Part shown: piece by piece, positions 8,022 to 17,160 of the stretch
How the letters are laid out: the number at the start of each line of letters is the position of its first letter
Position numbering within the stretch: the stretch's first letter is position 1
Assembly (NCBI RefSeq): GCF_002237755.1
Contig: NZ_MWSJ01000001.1
Coordinates: 551,737 to 615,736 of the forward strand
DNA length: 64,000 nucleotides
Direction of reading: 5' to 3'
From: Lysinibacillus sp. KCTC 33748
GTDB taxonomy: Bacteria; Bacillota; Bacilli; Bacillales_A; Planococcaceae
Notes under the pieces: generated by a model
What the model was told of the DNA's origin: nothing
Databases searched by the model: none
Seen by the model: only the letters and a program-made list of their open reading frames with translations
Translations under genes and position numbers: made by a program

Positions 8022-9449
8022 ATGAAATTTGCAATGAGTTTTTTTTCCATTCTAGCACTAATCATTACCGGAACATTATTTTTTCAGTACCATGCCTATT
8101 CATCTGATTTAGAAGCAGGCAATGGCGAATTCCGTTATTCACAGGAGATAGAAATTGTCTATCGAGAAAATAGCTTGGATATTCGTCAACATTTTAAAAA
8201 CTTACCAAACCAAAATGTGAAAATAAAGTGGCCGGAAAATGCAGTGAACCCTAGTTGCTTTATCGATAACGAAAAAAGCTGTGAGCGTTTATCAGAAGAA
8301 GTCTCTTATTTTAAAAAAGGAGAGACTAAATCACAATCTGTTTCATACATAATTCCGATTGAGGGTGGCTTAAAAGATAAAATGCTCATCCAAAATGCTT
8401 TTGCCACATTAACGAATGGTGAAGCATCTTATTCCGTAGTACATATTTCAACCGATAGTAAAATTGTTGGTCAGTGGATCACGGGATTGCCTTTAGTAGG
8501 TCAGCAAAAGCTATCACTTGTTAACTATACAATGTTTAGTGGAGATGGTACAGTTCGTGATATTTATTGGCAAACAGGTAATTTAAAAGCACAAGAGCAA
8601 AATTCTGTGTTATCTATTTATGCACGAGGAACTATTTCGAAGGATCTCTTGAAGTCACTGGAAAACATTAAGTTTTTGAATGATCAACACATTGCTATTA
8701 TTCAAGAAAAAAATCCGGTGAAAGTTCATGATGACCGACTTTTATTTATGCCTGAGCTAACTGAACAAGCAGTTGCACAGGAAGTTATACTGTCACAAAT
8801 AAAGTCACAATATAAGTTTAAAGATTCACCAACATGGTTGCCAGAAGTTGTGGCATCCTATTTAGTGAAGGATACGATTGGTTCCGATAAAGCAAAGAAA
8901 ATTGTGAAGACGTTAAAAGAATATATGACAGCAGATCAAGAGTCAGCATGGCAAGAATCTTTGGATAAGCTTGGGGAAGAACCGATTTCTCCTGCATTAA
9001 TGGACGATCTTTTATCAAAGGTATTAAATGCAAAAACGTCTTATTTTAAGTTGAATGCAGCCCAAGTAAACGGGACATATCCTCTTTTATTTGAGGATGA
9101 TCGAAATGTTTACGTGAATGATGTTTTGAGAAAAGATGTTCATGTGATTCTTTCTGAAGGACAAGTATTGTATACTGCTGATACATTGTTACCGTATCTA
9201 GGATATACGGTTGGTGAAGGGAAAAATGGATATTATATCAATAGTGATAATCGCACCTTCCGATTTCCGAAAGAGCCTGGATTTTATGTATTTAATCAAC
9301 GTAGATATTCTACAATTTCAGAACCAATTATACAAATTGCCAATCATTATTATGTTGAAGAAGCTTGGCTACAGCGATTATTTTTAGTAGAATTACAAAA
9401 AAGTGATGGTCGTATTAATATTAAGATGTTAACACAAGAGGAAGAATAA
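8022..9449 (+). CDS. Membrane-anchored or secreted protein of unknown function
   Basis: 475 aa. N-terminal hydrophobic segment (about 3-22, FAMSFFSILALIITGTLFFQ) followed by polar sequence, so exported or anchored with the body outside. The first 200 residues look beta-rich. The last 110 residues (VNDVLRKDVHVILSEGQVLYTADTLLPYLGYTV... through YYVEEAWLQRLF) resemble the copper-amine-oxidase-N-like domain of Bacillales envelope proteins; this is a pattern judgement. ATG 8022 follows GGGAGGTC. A hairpin ends the transcript at 9451. No function assigned. Confidence 0.65.
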   Translation: MKFAMSFFSILALIITGTLFFQYHAYSSDLEAGNGEFRYSQEIEIVYRENSLDIRQHFKNLPNQNVKIKWPENAVNPSCFIDNEKSCERLSEEVSYFKKGETKSQSVSYIIPIEGGLKDKMLIQNAFATLTNGEASYSVVHISTDSKIVGQWITGLPLVGQQKLSLVNYTMFSGDGTVRDIYWQTGNLKAQEQNSVLSIYARGTISKDLLKSLENIKFLNDQHIAIIQEKNPVKVHDDRLLFMPELTEQAVAQEVILSQIKSQYKFKDSPTWLPEVVASYLVKDTIGSDKAKKIVKTLKEYMTADQESAWQESLDKLGEEPISPALMDDLLSKVLNAKTSYFKLNAAQVNGTYPLLFEDDRNVYVNDVLRKDVHVILSEGQVLYTADTLLPYLGYTVGEGKNGYYINSDNRTFRFPKEPGFYVFNQRRYSTISEPIIQIANHYYVEEAWLQRLFLVELQKSDGRINIKMLTQEEE

Positions 9450-9450
9450 A

Positions 9451-9494
9451 TTTTTGCAGCGGAGGTTCGTCTTTCGCTGCAAAAATACTTTTAA
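9451..9494 (+). terminator. Terminator after the secreted-protein gene
   Basis: TTTTTGCAGCG and CGCTGCAAAAA arms around a loop of about 14 nt, followed by TACTTTTAA. Confidence 0.7.
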
Positions 9495-9551
9495 CTTCTT
9501 TAAAGTGGGTGCCAAACACTCGCTGAATCGAAAGCGAAGCGACAGCAACAA
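9492..9551 (+). repeat. Chimeric repeat relic (B left end joined to A internal unit)
   Basis: 9492-9527 resembles the left end of family B (compare 34463-34497: AACTTCTTT...CCAAACAC.CGCTGAA). 9529-9551 matches the family A 37-bp unit core (CGAAAGCGAAGCGACAGCAA). It sits just upstream of rsmD. Confidence 0.65.
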
Positions 9552-9616
9552 TAAGTAATAACAATTACGCCAAGGTGAAATTGTTATATGGAATAAGAAA
9601 GTACGGTGATTTGCCT

Positions 9617-10167
9617 ATGAGAGTTGTAGCAGGAGAACGTAAAGGAATGCCGTTAAAGGCGATTGTAGGGAACACGACGAGACCTACAACTGATAAAGTT
9701 AAGGAATCCATCTTTAATATTATTGGTCCATTCTTTGATGGAGGTATAGCGCTTGATTTATTTGCAGGGAGCGGTGGCTTAGGGATCGAATCTTTAAGTA
9801 GAGGAGTTGAGCACGCCGTTTTTATTGAAAAGGATGCAAAGGCGTTCCAAGTGCTACAGGAAAATATAAAGAAATGTCGTTACGAGGATTGTTCTGAGCT
9901 ATTTCGTATAGATGCGAAGCGTGCTGTGAAAGCGCTATTAAAACGTGATATTTCGTTTAAATTAGCATTTTTAGACCCTCCATATCACCACAAAGAATAT
10001 TATGACTTAGTGCAGATTCTTGTCGACAATGATAAAATCCAACCTGATGGCGTAATTTTATGTGAGCATGCAAAAGAAGTAGAATTACCACAGAGGTTTG
10101 GTGATTTTGTATTAAAAAGACAAGAAATATATGGCGGAACGATTATATCCGTTTATCTTCATTCGTA

Positions 10168-10168
<1 letters not shown>
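9617..10168 (+). CDS. rsmD: 16S rRNA m2G966 methyltransferase RsmD
   Basis: 183 aa. SAM-dependent methyltransferase acting on the small ribosomal subunit. Seen: MRVVAGERKGMPLKA start as in YlbH, TRPTTDKVKESIFNI, the SAM motif LDLFAGSGGLGIE, and the N6/N2-type DPPY motif in FLDPPYHHKEY. The start was placed at ATG 9617, after GGTGAT; the extension to 9575 is not homologous. It is directly followed by coaD, as in other Bacillales, with a repeat relic between them. Confidence 0.92.
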
Positions 10169-10786
<618 letters not shown>

Positions 10787-10795
10787 AAGAAACAA

Positions 10796-10832
10796 AGAGG
10801 ATGTCTTATTTTTAAGACATCCTTATTTTAGT
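10796..10832. terminator. Bidirectional terminator between coaD and ylbJ
   Basis: GGATGTCTTA-TTTT-TAAGACATCC stem followed by TTATTTTA, with A-rich sequence before it. Lies between convergent genes. Confidence 0.85.
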
Positions 10833-10884
10833 TTGAGGAGCAATTTGTTTCCTACGTATAATGTTGAACCATGCAGATGATTAT

Positions 10885-11784
10885 TTATTTTAAGAAAAAA
10901 AGAGCATAAATAGTAGGTACAATGATTATGCTAAGTAGGCGGAATTTTATATAGGGTCGAACAGACAGCTTGGCTGATTTTGCAATGACGAAAATTTGTA
11001 AGTGAATGCTTATACTTTGCATGGTCAACAACATAACAACAAGTAATGGCAAATACGAAAGATTTGGAAAAGCTGAGACGGTCATTTTAAGACCGTTTGT
11101 AACTTCAAGAATTGCGGCTATGGAAAGCTCCGCTGCATAGGGAAGTTTAGGTAGCAGTGAATCTAAGCCTTGTTGGACAATCGTCTGGATGGTAGTGAAA
11201 AAAATTATCGTCGTTCCAACTAATAGTATTGTCGGGGCTGTTTCTTTTATGCTTTCAGAGAATGGTGCTGTATTCAAAGCTGTATTGTGTATTGAGATGC
11301 TAGGAGGATCTGTTTTACGAAATAAAAAGTAACCAGTTAGTAAGCAGCAAATATTAAAACTATGTAGTAAACATAAAAACAACCATCCGAACGTATTACT
11401 GTGTAGTAAATCAAGGCTTACAAAGCCTAGCACAAAAAGAGGGCTTGGTGCATGACATACGGCTAATAAAAAATTTGCTTCTTTAGCGTGTAATTGCCCA
11501 CTGTTTTTTAAGTAAACAATGGTTGTTGCTCCAGACGGATATCCTCCAAGTGCACTAATAATGTAGGCTTGTACGTATAAAGAAGCTCTTTTTGTTTTTG
11601 TGCGCATAGGAGCCGTTAAACGGAGAAGCCATTGCGTTAAAATAAGATAAGGTAATAAATACGGGAATAGAGCATCCATAAAAAGGTTTAAACCTAAATC
11701 AGTACCTGTATGAGCTGTTTGTGGGAATAACAAGAGTAATAGAATAAGAACTATGCAAATCGCTATTTGAATTGTCGCGTACAT
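10885..11784 (-). CDS. ylbJ: YlbJ-like sporulation membrane protein (nucleoside-recognition/Gate domain)
   Basis: About 299 aa, mostly hydrophobic with roughly seven to eight membrane segments. Contains ALGGYPSGATTIVYLKNSGQLHAKEANFLLAVCHAPSPLFVLGF, the core of the Gate/YlbJ family. B. subtilis YlbJ is a sigma-E-dependent membrane protein needed for full spore resistance; the transported compound is unknown. The protein is shorter than B. subtilis YlbJ. The frame extends to 11880, but MYATIQIAIC at 11784 aligns with the usual N-terminus and leaves room for divergent promoters with ylbL. Confidence 0.78.
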   Translation of the reverse strand: MYATIQIAICIVLILLLLLFPQTAHTGTDLGLNLFMDALFPYLLPYLILTQWLLRLTAPMRTKTKRASLYVQAYIISALGGYPSGATTIVYLKNSGQLHAKEANFLLAVCHAPSPLFVLGFVSLDLLHSNTFGWLFLCLLHSFNICCLLTGYFLFRKTDPPSISIHNTALNTAPFSESIKETAPTILLVGTTIIFFTTIQTIVQQGLDSLLPKLPYAAELSIAAILEVTNGLKMTVSAFPNLSYLPLLVVMLLTMQSISIHLQIFVIAKSAKLSVRPYIKFRLLSIIIVPTIYALFFLK

Positions 11785-11902
11785 GTTATCATCTCGTTTC
11801 AACTTTTTGTCATTCACATAGGCAAATGCTAAAATCAATATATGTAAAAAAGGCAAAAAAATGAACGTAAGGTTTTGCAAGCGTCCTAGGAGGTTTTTTC
11901 TT

Positions 11903-12949
11903 ATGAAGAAAAAAATTAGTATTTATGCAATGTTATTAGTCGTGATTTGTTTTTTAATGTTATACCGATTAGACGCTTATATTATGAAGCCTGGAAGTGC
12001 TTATGATGTCAGTGAATTTGTTAACGTTGAAAATAGCCACACGAATGATAAAGGTTCCATGAGTTTAATGACGGTGGCTATGCAGCAAGCTACGCCTTTT
12101 TCGTATCTTTGGGCAAAAACTCAAAAATACCAAAAATTAATGGATATTACCCAAGTTCGAAATCCGTTAGAGGATGAAGAAGAATATAATGTTCGACAGC
12201 TTAAATTAATGACTGATTCTCAATTTAATGCAAAATATGTAGCTTTTCAAAGAGCTGGCCTTCAAACAAAAATTCTTTTTAACGGTGTTTTTGTATTAAA
12301 TGTCCTTGAGGGCGGTGCTTCGGAAAATTTATTAAAAGCTGGTGATGAGATTATTGAAGTTGATGGACAAAAAATTAGAAATCAACAAATGCTTGTAGAT
12401 CTTTTAAAGCCGAAGCAGCTTGGAGAGAAAGTGACAATTCAATTTATACGTAATAAAAAAGAACAAGAGGTAACGATAACATTAAAGGAAATCCCTAGAT
12501 CAGAAGAAACAAGGGCTGGTTTAGGTATTACTTATGCTGAAAGTAAATCTATTGAAACAAATCCAAATGTGTCTATGAAAACTGAGGATATTGGAGGTCC
12601 TTCTGCTGGACTAATGTTTACTTTAGAAATTTTAGACCAACTTCTCGAAGAAGATTTAACGAAGGGCTATGCTATAGCTGGGACAGGGGAGATGCTGGTT
12701 GACGGCACTGTTGGAAGAATTGGTGGGATAGACTATAAAGTCATTGCTGCTGATCGTGATGGTATGGATATCTTTTTCGCGCCAGATGATGAAATTACTC
12801 CAGAAATGAAAGCCAAATATCCTGAACTAGAATCTAATTATGCAACAGCAGTAAAGGTAGCAAAAGAAATAAAAACAAAAATGAAAATAGTTCCGGTTAA
12901 AACTGTGGATGATGCAATCGAATATTTAAAACAGTTACAGCCGAAATAA
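11903..12949 (+). CDS. ylbL: Membrane-anchored PDZ Lon-like serine protease YlbL (DdcP)
   Basis: 348 aa. One N-terminal transmembrane helix (about 5-22), a PDZ domain (about 125-195, FNGVFVLNVLEGGAS...GDEIIEVDG) and a C-terminal Lon protease domain with Ser234 in GGPSAGLMF and Lys279 in GGIDYKVIAA, the catalytic dyad. In B. subtilis this protease (DdcP) helps remove the division inhibitor YneA after DNA damage. ATG 11903 follows AGGAGG. YlbK, a patatin-like protein next to it in B. subtilis, is absent here. Confidence 0.92.
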   Translation: MKKKISIYAMLLVVICFLMLYRLDAYIMKPGSAYDVSEFVNVENSHTNDKGSMSLMTVAMQQATPFSYLWAKTQKYQKLMDITQVRNPLEDEEEYNVRQLKLMTDSQFNAKYVAFQRAGLQTKILFNGVFVLNVLEGGASENLLKAGDEIIEVDGQKIRNQQMLVDLLKPKQLGEKVTIQFIRNKKEQEVTITLKEIPRSEETRAGLGITYAESKSIETNPNVSMKTEDIGGPSAGLMFTLEILDQLLEEDLTKGYAIAGTGEMLVDGTVGRIGGIDYKVIAADRDGMDIFFAPDDEITPEMKAKYPELESNYATAVKVAKEIKTKMKIVPVKTVDDAIEYLKQLQPK

Positions 12950-12954
12950 GAAAC

Positions 12955-12996
12955 AAAAAAGGTGCTAGAAGAATCTCTGGCATCTTTTTATTGTGT
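12955..12996 (+). terminator. Terminator after ylbL (copy 1 of a duplicated hairpin)
   Basis: GGTGCTAGA / TCTGGCATC with wobble pairs, then TTTTTATT. Nearly identical to the hairpin at 13162. Confidence 0.75.
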
Positions 12997-13095
12997 TGAA
13001 AATCTTTGTAAATAAAAGTAAACCGCTGCACGTAGATAAAATATTTTACTTTCGTACAGAAAATATTTATTTATGGCTCTTCACCAAAGCGAGTA

Positions 13096-13115
13096 GCCAG
13101 GAATGGAAATCACCC
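13096..13115 (+). repeat. Family A right-end relic
   Basis: GGAATGGAAATCACCC at 13100-13115 equals the complement of the A2 end at 36033. No other part of the element is recognisable in this 165-bp gap. Confidence 0.45.
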
Positions 13116-13161
13116 TCATTTAAAGCGGTGCGACATTCCTGAACAATTTTTTTAACAACAT

Positions 13162-13201
13162 AAAAAGATGCTAGAGGAATTTCTGGCATCTTTTTATTGT
13201 G
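13162..13201. terminator. Bidirectional terminator (copy 2), between ylbL and tmcAL
   Basis: AAAAAGATGCTAGA / TCTGGCATCTTTTT, with T runs on both strands, so it can end the convergent tmcAL transcript too. Confidence 0.8.
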
Positions 13202-13213
13202 ATCTCGTATTAC

Positions 13214-14425
13214 TTAAAAACGAATGGGTGGTGTTTGATAATCTTTAGGTAAACTTTCCCCTTTTGATCTTTGCTCTATACTTAAATTGTATACCTCTGC
13301 TGCATGGATATCTACAGCGAGCATAGCATCATCTATAGCTGCAACACGACTGATTAAAGGTAAAGGTATGTCTTTTTTATGCATGCCCAAATACGCTTGT
13401 CCCTGCTTACTCATACCAAGTAAACGTATACTAGAAGGCGCATCAAAGCTTTGCAATTGTTCCTTTGTAAATCCAGTATAAATATGCGTGAGCATACGTT
13501 GAAGTCGTGTCCAAGTATAGCGTTTAGATTTAATTTTCTCCATAAAGCTACCGAAAGAATGACTCGTTTTCGCTGCTTTAATAAGTGCATTCTCAATGCC
13601 TTCTGTTACCTCGGCATAGCGCGTCAGTTCACTAGGTGTGTGCCGAATAAGTGTAAACTGTAATAATGGCCAAAAAGTTTCCCAACTTGCAAATTCACCA
13701 TATTTTTCTTGCCAATCCGCTAAATGAACGAATGATGCTTTAGGTAGAAACTCTTGCACATTTTGTAGAGCGCTTGTTGTTGCTAGTGCCTTGCGTATTC
13801 CTGTGGCGCTAGCAATGGATGCACCTTCTTGTATAGCGTCATGATAACCTGCAACGATGCGAGGGATCGTTAAAGGTTTAATGTTACTACCTAAAGTTTT
13901 GGCAGCCTCAATGTAGTGAAAACCGAGTATATTGTTCGGTTGACCTAAATCAATGTATGCAGCAGGGAACTTTTGAGAAAGCTGTTCATAGGCGTAATGT
14001 AGACTTTTAGGATAGCTTGCACCCGTTTTAAGGCTTTCTTTAATAAGAGCGTTATATTCAGTGCGGTGATTATTAATGAGCTGAAACGTATTCATAAAGG
14101 GTTGTATGGAGCCATCTTCGCTTCCGAAAGCAAAAGAATCGCAACCAATTCCAGAAAGTAAGGAAATGGCTCCTTTTGCGAAATCAGTTGCAGGTGCGGT
14201 ACTATATACGTAAGGTAGTTCAATGACAATATCGACACCACCTGCGAGAGCCATTTTTGTGCGTGTCCATTTATCGACCATGGCTGGTTCACCACGTTGC
14301 AAAAAATCCCCGCTCATGACAGCGATGACAATATCCGCCTGTGCTACTTTCTTCGCCTGTTCCAAATGATAGGCATGTCCATTGTGAAAAGGATTGTATT
14401 CAACAACTATTCCAACTGCTTGCAA
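13214..14425 (-). CDS. tmcAL: tRNA(Met) cytidine acetate ligase TmcAL (YlbM)
   Basis: 403 aa. Forms N4-acetylcytidine at the wobble position of elongator tRNA(Met), using acetate and ATP. Seen: MQAVGIVVEYNPFHNGHAYHLEQA with the nucleotidyltransferase HNGH at 14-17, VAVMSGDFLQRGEPAMVDKWTR, and ELPYVYSTAPATDFAKGA. Start is TTG 14425, preceded by GGGGGC with correct spacing; the frame to 14509 is unsupported. Transcribed toward ylbL and divergent from yceD-rpmF, as in B. subtilis. Confidence 0.92.
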   Translation of the reverse strand: MQAVGIVVEYNPFHNGHAYHLEQAKKVAQADIVIAVMSGDFLQRGEPAMVDKWTRTKMALAGGVDIVIELPYVYSTAPATDFAKGAISLLSGIGCDSFAFGSEDGSIQPFMNTFQLINNHRTEYNALIKESLKTGASYPKSLHYAYEQLSQKFPAAYIDLGQPNNILGFHYIEAAKTLGSNIKPLTIPRIVAGYHDAIQEGASIASATGIRKALATTSALQNVQEFLPKASFVHLADWQEKYGEFASWETFWPLLQFTLIRHTPSELTRYAEVTEGIENALIKAAKTSHSFGSFMEKIKSKRYTWTRLQRMLTHIYTGFTKEQLQSFDAPSSIRLLGMSKQGQAYLGMHKKDIPLPLISRVAAIDDAMLAVDIHAAEVYNLSIEQRSKGESLPKDYQTPPIRF

Positions 14426-14562
14426 ATGTAAGCCCCCTTTATCTATATCATTTGCTTCTCGTTCTAAGGAGCATTTTTGCTTATAAAGAACGGTTTGGAG
14501 CAAATACACATTTAATAATATATAATTATAGGTGGGTTTTATTGTGGTGACAAGAAATTATC

Positions 14563-14591
14563 TTGACATCTATTTTTACACATTATATAAT
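14563..14591 (+). promoter_or_regulatory. Consensus sigma-A promoter of yceD-rpmF
   Basis: TTGACA at 14563-14568, a 17-bp spacer, and TATAAT at 14586-14591: an exact consensus match. Suits the high demand for ribosomal protein L32. Confidence 0.92.
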
Positions 14592-14621
14592 CAACAGTGT
14601 TGTCTCGAGGTGATTAAACGA

Positions 14622-15155
14622 ATGAAATGGTCAATTCATCAATTATCTAAATACCGCCAAAACGGGATGCCAATCGATGCCTATGTCCAGTTGGACGAGG
14701 TGATGGAGCGAAACCAGGATATTCGAGCAATTTCGCCCGTTCATGTAAAAGGGCTATGTACTTTCGGTGCATCGCAAATGACATGTCAGCTAACAGTGAC
14801 AGCGACGTTAACACTTCCATGTGCACGCACGTGGGAAGATGTTGAGTTTCCTATCGAAGTTGATACAGTTGAAATTTTCAGCTGGGTTGACGAAGAAAAT
14901 CGTGGGGAAGATGGCGGAGATATTCACTACATAGTTGGTGAAGTAATCGACATGAAGCCGGTTCTTGAGGAGTTAGTGCTTCTTGAAGTACCTATGCAAG
15001 TGTTCAAGGAGAATACCGAAGGGCAAGTGCATAGTGGTAAAAACTGGTCTTACGCAACAGATGAAGACGTTCAGCTACACAAAAAAGCTGACGAAAAAAA
15101 AGTGGATCCAAGACTGGCTGATTTAGCTAAGTATTTTGATCAAACAGACGAATAG
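14622..15155 (+). CDS. ylbN: YceD/DUF177 family protein (YlbN)
   Basis: 177 aa. Conserved protein always next to rpmF; the E. coli relative YceD is linked to 23S rRNA or ribosome maturation, but the exact role is not settled. Seen: VHVKGLCTFGASQMTCQLTVTATLTLPCARTWEDVEFP and the tail KVDPRLADLAKYFD typical of the family. ATG 14622 follows GAGGTGAT. Cotranscribed with rpmF, 24 bp downstream. Confidence 0.9.
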   Translation: MKWSIHQLSKYRQNGMPIDAYVQLDEVMERNQDIRAISPVHVKGLCTFGASQMTCQLTVTATLTLPCARTWEDVEFPIEVDTVEIFSWVDEENRGEDGGDIHYIVGEVIDMKPVLEELVLLEVPMQVFKENTEGQVHSGKNWSYATDEDVQLHKKADEKKVDPRLADLAKYFDQTDE

Positions 15156-15179
15156 ACGATCTGTAAGGAGGTGCCATCA

Positions 15180-15353
15180 ATGGCTGTACCATTTAGAAGA
15201 ACTTCTAAAACTGCAAAAAGAAAGCGTCGTACGCATTTCAAACTATCTGTACCTGGTATGGTAGCTTGCCCAAACTGTGGTGAAGCAAAATTATCACACC
15301 GTGTTTGCAAAGCTTGCGGACAATACAAAGGTAAAGAAGTAGTAAGCAAATAA
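15180..15353 (+). CDS. rpmF: 50S ribosomal protein L32 (zinc-binding form)
   Basis: 57 aa, begins [22 protein letters not shown]. Four cysteines, C30-x2-C33 and C43-x2-C46, form the zinc ribbon, so this is the C+ paralog. Start ATG 15180 after AAGGAGGT. A perfect terminator follows at 15373. Confidence 0.97.
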   Translation: MAVPFRRTSKTAKRKRRTHFKLSVPGMVACPNCGEAKLSHRVCKACGQYKGKEVVSK

Positions 15354-15372
15354 TTCAGTGTTTGCTCACGTC

Positions 15373-15416
15373 AAAGGCTAGTAAAGAGACCATGGCTCTT
15401 TACTAGCCTTTTTGTT
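15373..15416 (+). terminator. Terminator after rpmF
   Basis: AAGGCTAGTAAAGAG and its exact complement around a 7-nt loop, ending in TTTTTG. Confidence 0.92.
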
Positions 15417-15516
15417 GACTAGAAAAGACGGAATCTTTCGGCAATAATGAAAAGATATATAGTACTATAATAATTGTATGATACAATTTATCCATCGGGA
15501 CAAAGGGGGAAATGGT

Positions 15517-16284
15517 ATGGCATATATAATTGATAACAAAGATGGTATTATGACGTTTACGATTAATCGGGAAGAAAAAAGGAATGCGGTTAATGATGAG
15601 GTTATGGATGGGCTTCAAGAAGTTATTACATATATTCGACATCATGATGATGTCCGTTTTTTAGTCGTGACGGGTGCGGGAGATAAATCATTTTGCTCAG
15701 GGGGCGATTTATCTGAATTTCATTCGCTTGAAACGGAGGATGAGGCGTTCGGGATGTTGAGTAAGATGGGCAAAATATTATACGACCTTGCGACTTTGCC
15801 TGTGCCGACGATTGCGTTAATTAATGGAACAGCGGTTGGTGGAGGTTGTGAGATTGCAACAGCTTGCGATTTTCGTCTAGTGGCAAGTCATGCGAAATGT
15901 GGTTTTATACAGGGGACATTAGCAATTACGAGCGGCTGGGGAGGCGGTACATACTTATTCGAACGTGGATTACGCCATGACCGTGCAATGAAGATGCTAG
16001 TCGATGCGAAGCCTTATCCAGCAGAATTACTATATGAAATTGGTTGGGCAATGCGCGTTTTCGAGGGTTCGAAAGAAGAGGCGTTGAATGATTTTATCGA
16101 ACATATGCGTAAAATTCACCCTTCTGTTCATAAGGCTTATAAAGAAATTGAGCTTCGAAAGTGGCGTGAGCGTAATATGTATGAACGTGTTATGGAGGAA
16201 GTTCGTACATGTGCGAAATTGTGGGAAAGCGAAGCTCACCACGAGGCAGTTGCTAATTTCCTAGCAAAGAAAAACAATAAATAA
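15517..16284 (+). CDS. Enoyl-CoA hydratase/isomerase family protein
   Basis: 255 aa crotonase-fold protein. Seen: the oxyanion-hole segments KSFCSGGDLSEF and NGTAVGGGCEIATACDFRLVA. The catalytic Glu pair is not clearly placed: CGFIQGTLAITSGWGGGTYL replaces the usual FxxPExxxG motif, so hydratase activity is uncertain. Start ATG 15517 after AAGGGGGA. It is not part of the B. subtilis ylb set. Ends with a terminator at 16294. Confidence 0.8.
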   Translation: MAYIIDNKDGIMTFTINREEKRNAVNDEVMDGLQEVITYIRHHDDVRFLVVTGAGDKSFCSGGDLSEFHSLETEDEAFGMLSKMGKILYDLATLPVPTIALINGTAVGGGCEIATACDFRLVASHAKCGFIQGTLAITSGWGGGTYLFERGLRHDRAMKMLVDAKPYPAELLYEIGWAMRVFEGSKEEALNDFIEHMRKIHPSVHKAYKEIELRKWRERNMYERVMEEVRTCAKLWESEAHHEAVANFLAKKNNK

Positions 16285-16293
16285 TGTATAACA

Positions 16294-16331
16294 GCAGTGA
16301 TTATAATAAAACATAATCATTGTCTTTTTTA
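16294..16331 (+). terminator. Terminator after enoyl-CoA hydratase gene
   Basis: CAGTGATTAT / ATAATCATTG stem then TCTTTTTT. Confidence 0.8.
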
Positions 16332-16394
16332 TTTCGATGATTCTATTTTGCTCGCCCATGCATATAGTAGTAAAAAATGCGAGGGTGATAGATT

Positions 16395-16772
16395 ATGGAA
16401 TTGAAAAAAAGAAAAGATCAATGGACAAAGGAAGACGATGAAAGATTAGCAGAAATCGTGTTGCATAATGTGCAAAATGGCAAAACACAGCTAGAGGCTT
16501 TTGAAATGGCTGCTAATGAACTAGGTCGTACAAAACAGGCATGTGGTTTCCGTTGGAATAAAACATTACGTAGTCAATATAGTCAGTCGCTACTAGCTGT
16601 GCGAAATCAGCCGCAACAATCTATGCGAAGTCATTTGAAATTGGCATTAACAAGTTTCGATGAATTAACAGAGGCCTATCAAAGTCTCGAAATAAGACAC
16701 CGTGAATTACAAAATGATCATGAAAAACTAGTGAAATGGTTACAGCAAGGATATTCTTTAATGAAAGATTAA
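16395..16772 (+). CDS. RsfA/GerR-family (YlbO-like) prespore or mother-cell regulator
   Basis: 125 aa, shorter than B. subtilis YlbO (GerR) and RsfA. The N-terminus KRKDQWTKEDDERLAEIVLHNVQNGKTQLEAFEMAANELGRTKQACGFRWN is the Myb/SANT-like DNA-binding domain of the family; a coiled-coil (about 85-118) follows. GerR in B. subtilis is made under sigma-E and represses sigma-E genes. CATATAGT at 16361-16368 resembles a sigma-E -10 box, but no well-spaced -35 was found. The position before panE matches ylbO. ATG 16395 follows GAGGGTGAT. Confidence 0.82.
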   Translation: MELKKRKDQWTKEDDERLAEIVLHNVQNGKTQLEAFEMAANELGRTKQACGFRWNKTLRSQYSQSLLAVRNQPQQSMRSHLKLALTSFDELTEAYQSLEIRHRELQNDHEKLVKWLQQGYSLMKD

Positions 16773-16794
16773 AATAAGGAAGCAGATGAGGGTT

Positions 16795-17060
16795 ACAAGT
16801 GCGGTAGAGTAAGTTACTTAGAAAGAATATAAGTTAGATTAAAACATAATGCTGCGCTAAGTGAATTTATAGGTAATAATTTATCTGTACCGAATGCGAA
16901 GCGCCAGGTACAAATCACACACCTTGAAATGTAACGAAAGTTATGAAGTTAGGTGTGAGAGTAACTGCCTGTAAAAGTCCGATTGGTGAAGGCTAATGAT
17001 TAGTGGGAAAAACCCGCTGATTAAAGTTTCGCTTTATATATTGTCGTAAACACTTAGCCA
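16795..17060 (+). other. Possible group II intron domain I fragment or other structured RNA
   Basis: Part of a 670-bp gap without a gene. It starts GTGCGGTAGAGTAAG and contains GCGAAGCGCC, GTAACGAAAGTTATG and GGTGAAGGCTAATG, phrases that recall domain I of bacterial group II introns. No domain V and no reverse transcriptase were seen, so it would be a 5' remnant. This rests on memory of intron sequences only. Confidence 0.3.
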
Positions 17061-17086
17061 ATCTTGTATAATAAAAGAACCTGCAT

Positions 17087-17124
17087 GGGAGGTGCCTTAG
17101 GAATCATTCTAAGGCACCTCCTTC
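17087..17124 (+). terminator. Strong hairpin in the rsfA-panE gap
   Basis: GGAGGTGCCTTAG and its exact complement around an 8-nt loop (17089-17122), followed by the weak T tract TTCTGT. A TATAAT at 17067-17072 lies just upstream, so a very short transcript is possible. Confidence 0.65.
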
Positions 17125-17160
17125 TGTAGAGTGGGGTAAAATGGATTGTATAATGATGGA

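Noticed and set aside
16860..17060. Cobalamin, TPP or magnesium riboswitch before panE
   Set aside because: None of the conserved core strings of these riboswitch classes is present.
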